From: Burkholderia stabilis
GTDB lineage: Bacteria > Pseudomonadota > Gammaproteobacteria > Burkholderiales > Burkholderiaceae
NCBI RefSeq assembly: GCF_001742165.1
Contig: NZ_CP016443.1
Span: 1,488,001-1,552,000, forward strand
Reading direction: 5' to 3'
Length of the DNA stretch: 64,000 bases
The first letter of the stretch is position 1; each line of letters begins with the position of its first letter. This document shows positions 61,201 through 64,000 of the stretch, piece by piece. Under the pieces are notes generated by a model. That model saw only the letters and a program-made list of their open reading frames with translations. It was not told where the DNA came from and did no database searches. Position numbers and translations under genes: made by a program.

Positions 61201-63670
61201 GGCGGATCGGATGCTCGATCGACCAGATCGACGCCTCGGTCGCGCCGCCGAGGCTGAACAGCGCGCTGTCGGGCCAGCGCCGCCACCAGCGGGCCGGCAG
61301 CGTCACCGGAATCCAGTCGCCGGACCACAGCACGCGGCGCGGGCCCGGTACGGCGAGCGCGGGCTCGCCTTCGAGGTAGTCGATCAGCATCTGACCTTGC
61401 GCGGGCACCGAATTCCACAGCGTCACGTGGTGGCGCGCCATCAGCTCGGCCCAGTGCGACGGATCGTTGCCGCGCGCCGGATCGGGCAGCACGATGCACG
61501 CGCCGCGCGCGGTCGCGCCGAAGAAGTCGTAGACGGACAGGTCGAAGCTCAGTTCAGCCAGCCCGAGCACAACGTCGCCCGTGCCGACTTCGTGGCGCGC
61601 GCTGATGTCGGCAAGCGTGTTGCATACCGCTGCGTGACTCAGCATCACGCCCTTCGGTTCGCCGGTGGAACCCGATGTGTAGATCACGTACGCGAGCGCA
61701 TCGGGCGCGATGTCGCGCGCGACGCTTGGCGGCCATTGCGGATCGATCGGCAACGTATCGATATCGATGCGTGCGCAACCATCATGTTCGATGTCGATGC
61801 CTTGCAGCGTCACGACTGCGCGCACGCGCGCATTGCGCAGGATCGCCTGTTGCCGCAGCGCGGGCTGGCGGCTGTCGACCGGCACGTAGGCAGCACCCGC
61901 CTGGACGATCGCGAGCACGGCCGCGAGTTGGTGCGCGCATTTCGGCATCAGCACCGCGACCGTGTCGCCCTCGGTCACGCCTTGCTGTTCGAGCACGGTG
62001 CGCAGCGCCGCCGCGTGTTGCGCGACGTGGCGATACGTGCGCGCGCCCTGCGCGTCGATCACGACCGGCGCATCGGGCGTACGCAACGCCTGCACGGCGA
62101 AACCGGCTGCGATATGCGTATCCGCATCCGGATGCGCGAGCGCGACCGGCACAGCCGACGGCAGCACGATGTCGCCCGCGCGCGACCAGCATTCGGCATC
62201 GTCGGCGAGACGGCCCAGCAGCGCGACGTATGCGTCGAACATCGCCGCGGGCATGCCGTCAGGAAACAAGTCGTCGCGAACGTCCCAGCCGATTTCCAGC
62301 CCGCCGAACTGGTCGGTCACCTGGCAGTCGAGCCAGACCTGCGGCGTCTGGCTGATCATGTAGCGCGGCGGTTCCGCGCGCGTCGTTTGCTCGCCGAGCA
62401 GGCGGCCGACGCTGCCGATGCCGCTCGTGAACACGACGGGCATCAGCGCCGCATCCTTGCCGCGCCGCCGCGCGAGTTCGCGCATCACGTCGACGCCGGT
62501 AAACGCGCGGTGGTCGAGATCGTCGAACATCCGCGCGCCGATCGTGCGCGCGCGCTCGACGAAATCGCGCCCTTGCGTCGCATCGACGGCGAGCAGGCTC
62601 AGTGCGGTGAAATCGCCGAGCACCGCGTCGATGCGCGGATGCACGGGCGGACGGTTCAGTACCGTCAGGTTCACGCAGAACGCCGGCGACTGGCTCCACC
62701 GGCCGACGATTTCAGCGAACGCGGCCAGCGCGACGCTCGCCGCGCTCAACCCGAAGCGGCTCGCGCTGGCGCACAGCGCGGCCCATTGCGCGCGATCGAG
62801 CCGCGCGTGCCGATGCGTGAAGCGCGGCTGCGCATCGCCGCCCGGTGCAGGCAGCACCGGCAGATCGGGACGCGCGGGCAGATCGTCGATGCGCGCGAGC
62901 CACCACGCCTTGTCGCGCGCATGATCGGCGCGCTCGCAGGCATGCGCTTCATGGACGACGTAGTCGCGAAACGTCGCGTCGAGCGGCGCGGGACGCCATT
63001 GCGGATCGTCATAACGACGCCGCCACTCGGCGAGCAGCAATTGCAGGCTCGCGTAGTCGATCAGCGTGAAATCGACGGACAGGTGCAGTACCGCACCGTC
63101 CGGCCCGAGGCTCACTTCCGGCTGCAGCACCGGCCAGTGGTCGAGCGCATGCACCGCATGATCGAGGCGCTCGCGTACGCGGCTGATATGTGCGTCGAAT
63201 GCGGTTGCGTCGGCATCGCGCAAATCGTGCACCGCGAGCGGCTGCCACGGCACGTCGGGCAGCACGCGTTGCCATGCGTTGTCCTCGACGATCGCGCGCA
63301 GCATCGGATGCCGCGCGACGCACGCGTTCCATGCAGCCTCGAAACGCACGCAGTCGAGATCGGCAGGCTCGCCGTATTCGACGTACAGATGGCAGGCATT
63401 GCCGCCGAACTCGAACGATTCGTGCCGGCCGAGCACATAAGCGGCCTGCACCGGCGTCAACGCGAAGCGTTCATGCTGGCGCACCGGATCGCTGCGCCAC
63501 GTGCCTTCCTGCAGGAAGCGGACGAACGCGTCGCGTTCGGCCTTGATGCGTGCGGCCAGATCCGCGTCGAGCGCGCCGGCCGGCGCGCGATAGCGCAACT
63601 GGCCGCCGTCGTCGCACCACAGTTCGATTTGTCGTTCGCGGCAGAGGTCGAGTACGTCGTCGAAGCTCAC
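58199..63670 (-). CDS. pchF: pyochelin synthetase PchF (NRPS: Cy-A-MT-A-PCP-TE)
   Basis: This is a 1823-residue nonribosomal peptide synthetase. A condensation/cyclisation domain occupies about residues 60-500. The adenylation domain has YVIYTSGSTGEPKGVM (about 660) and YRTGDLGRVRVDGSLEF. A methyltransferase is inserted before the final A motifs (LEIGAGTAAATRAI, about 1172). The A-domain end reads VTANGKIDRRTL. The carrier domain has the phosphopantetheine serine in FFAAGGDSLLIAQL (about 1453), and a thioesterase follows (about 1560-1823). It adds, cyclises and N-methylates the second cysteine, then releases pyochelin. The TE elbow reads GYCSGG, with Cys1614 in place of the usual Ser. The start overlaps the pchE stop. 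Confidence 0.96.
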   Translation of the reverse strand: MSFDDVLDLCRERQIELWCDDGGQLRYRAPAGALDADLAARIKAERDAFVRFLQEGTWRSDPVRQHERFALTPVQAAYVLGRHESFEFGGNACHLYVEYGEPADLDCVRFEAAWNACVARHPMLRAIVEDNAWQRVLPDVPWQPLAVHDLRDADATAFDAHISRVRERLDHAVHALDHWPVLQPEVSLGPDGAVLHLSVDFTLIDYASLQLLLAEWRRRYDDPQWRPAPLDATFRDYVVHEAHACERADHARDKAWWLARIDDLPARPDLPVLPAPGGDAQPRFTHRHARLDRAQWAALCASASRFGLSAASVALAAFAEIVGRWSQSPAFCVNLTVLNRPPVHPRIDAVLGDFTALSLLAVDATQGRDFVERARTIGARMFDDLDHRAFTGVDVMRELARRRGKDAALMPVVFTSGIGSVGRLLGEQTTRAEPPRYMISQTPQVWLDCQVTDQFGGLEIGWDVRDDLFPDGMPAAMFDAYVALLGRLADDAECWSRAGDIVLPSAVPVALAHPDADTHIAAGFAVQALRTPDAPVVIDAQGARTYRHVAQHAAALRTVLEQQGVTEGDTVAVLMPKCAHQLAAVLAIVQAGAAYVPVDSRQPALRQQAILRNARVRAVVTLQGIDIEHDGCARIDIDTLPIDPQWPPSVARDIAPDALAYVIYTSGSTGEPKGVMLSHAAVCNTLADISARHEVGTGDVVLGLAELSFDLSVYDFFGATARGACIVLPDPARGNDPSHWAELMARHHVTLWNSVPAQGQMLIDYLEGEPALAVPGPRRVLWSGDWIPVTLPARWWRRWPDSALFSLGGATEASIWSIEHPIRPEDTQLASIPYGRALTGQTMEVLDALGRACPPGVRGEIHIGGVGLASGYANDPVRTAERFIRHRDGRRLYRTGDLGRVRVDGSLEFLGRQDDQVKIRGYRIELAEIDAALNAHPLVGAATTIVLGEGAERRLASFVALHGTELASPEQDDTLHEVAAHVREAFDAARWPAHADVSRSVAQLEAACVASLAGWIVPAGGLMADTSTDLATLCERLRVPTTRQHLLRHWLAMLCAHGVLHADDEGGWRVRPDADHTGHADAHASWNAFAHDAPPDLWPAVLIDYFRDSAGCLDAQVDGSVSPAGLMFPEGASHIADAMYSNGEHARALHRGMAQAVRAIVAREPQRAWRILEIGAGTAAATRAIVDALAPLVEAGTRIDYLFSDVSSYFLAAARERFAAYPWMRFVRFDMNAPLDAQGIAPHSVDLTISSGALNNARDTVALIAGLRTLSAPDAWWVIQELTAEHPEISISQALMMETPDDARASASRLFVPRAQWLEWLQANDGDRALGCVAAETPLDALGYDILLAHVKRGAARIAPDALLAFVSERVPGYMVPSQLRVLERLPVTANGKIDRRTLAGIADIREPEPAVVRPAAAQASDPLLARLVGLWETVLDTRNVTPDQDFFAAGGDSLLIAQLVSRLRSEEPLAQAHPFDRLLRWVLAQPTPAAFAQCLRDADTASSATPAAPRTMQASTVVHAPAPRVRADVRPIPLAPGDGVPRVIVHEGLGTVHAYRPVMLALARLGPVLGFAVRDAQDYLDLPARHLNATLGRRYANALWRSGVREVDVLGYCSGGLVALEMAKSLVQLGVAVRTLDIVSSYRIPYLIEDERLVLFNFAATLGLPLDALGFPETYVLADALADALKADPARLAPGSLQAQLEIFGDRCEPLDALRARVLRAAAGLSMQDAVAHPLLDERERLYRLFMHSVQASHWAGDAPYAGALRLFVPERCNPLIPQQRAALTDYWTRQALGGITAVDIPGGHFDCLNAAFVDTRLKEAR

Positions 63671-64000
63671 AGCACGCCCTCCTCGATCGTCGCGACTTTG
63701 GCGTCGCCGTCGGCTGGTGCTGCGGGCACGGCTTCCGCCTCATCGAGCTGCGCTGCGAGACCGGCCAGCGTCGGCTGACGGTAGAACGCGGCCATCCCGA
63801 TCCGCACGCCGAGCCGTTCACGCAGTTGCGCGAGCAGGCGCGTCGCGAGCAGGCTGTCGCCACCGAGTGCGAAGAACGTCGCGTCGCGCGCGTTCGCCGC
63901 ATGGCCGAGCGCTTGCTCCCAGCAGGCAAGCAACGTCGCCTGTCGCTCGTCGGCAGGCACGAATGCGTCGTGTGCGGCCGGGGCGTCACCGAGCGCACGC
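63667..64000 (-). CDS. pchE: dihydroaeruginoate synthetase PchE, C-terminal end (partial)
   Basis: The minus-strand frame enters from the right edge without a start and ends at 63667, overlapping pchF by four bases. The visible 110 codons form a peptidyl-carrier domain: ATLLACWEQALGHAANARDA leads into FFALGGDSLLATRLLAQL with the phosphopantetheine serine, and AAFYRQPTLAGLAAQLDE follows. This is the C-terminal carrier that holds the dihydroaeruginoyl intermediate before transfer to PchF. The short acidic tail (ADGDAKVATIEEGVL) probably docks with PchF. Confidence 0.92.
   Translation of the reverse strand, partial: RALGDAPAAHDAFVPADERQATLLACWEQALGHAANARDATFFALGGDSLLATRLLAQLRERLGVRIGMAAFYRQPTLAGLAAQLDEAEAVPAAPADGDAKVATIEEGVL

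Overview
The window is high-GC, densely packed proteobacterial DNA. Gene content and order point to Burkholderia, most likely the cepacia complex. The evidence is a pyochelin block at the right end in the order pchE-pchF-pchG-pchH-pchI plus fptA...fptX, Burkholderia-type DUF2917, DUF2946 and DUF1488 proteins, and many LysR, AraC and MFS genes typical of a secondary replicon. The species assignment is inference from content, not from a marker gene.

Layout. 0.2-9.8 kb: a LysR regulator, then a six-gene minus-strand branched-chain (valine-type) catabolic operon (acyl-CoA dehydrogenase, acyl-CoA ligase, mmsA, mmsB, enoyl-CoA hydratase, 3-hydroxyisobutyryl-CoA hydrolase) with a divergent AraC regulator. 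9.9-13.7 kb: an NfeD-type membrane protease coupled to a slipin, then an exported HAD phosphatase. 14.2-17.9 kb: a three-gene set with an M24-like protein, an epoxide-hydrolase/SDR fusion and a PF10118 protein. 18.3-19.6 kb: a tandem duplication in which each copy has a promoter, a 28-codon leader ORF, competing antiterminator and terminator hairpins, and a DUF2917 gene. This is the most interesting regulatory structure I found. 20.8-23.7 kb: a purine permease whose terminator has been split in its tetraloop by an IS3-family element. 23.7-25.7 kb: a 17-copy heptamer repeat, small genes, and a 4x49 bp repeat in front of a sigma-54 activator. 27.6-31.1 kb: ferredoxin, SRPBCC protein, a copper-handling group (DUF2946, copC, PCu(A)C) and a LysE exporter. 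31.1-35.2 kb: an LRR-protein kinase, tRNA-Leu(GAG), a frameshifted LysR gene and its divergent MFS partner. 35.2-40.1 kb: a self-contained TonB receptor/tonB/exbB/exbD/exbD operon, with a relic of an FptX-like permease at its 3' end. 40.4-41.0 kb: six tandem 105-bp repeats that look like copies of an MFS gene's 3' end. 41-47 kb: an MFS/M81 peptidase/serine hydrolase set and an alpha/beta hydrolase. 47-64 kb: an AraC regulator, the ferric-pyochelin uptake operon (fptA, small membrane protein, PepSY protein, fptX) under a clear Fur box, and the translationally coupled pyochelin operon, with pchE running off the window.

How the parts work together. In the pyochelin locus PchE and PchF assemble the salicyl-thiazoline chain, PchG reduces one ring, and PchH/PchI are the associated ABC proteins. 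FptA (with TonB energy) and FptX bring the ferric chelate back in. In the first operon the products plausibly carry isobutyryl-CoA to propionyl-CoA. Translational coupling by 1-4 base stop/start overlaps is frequent in both blocks.
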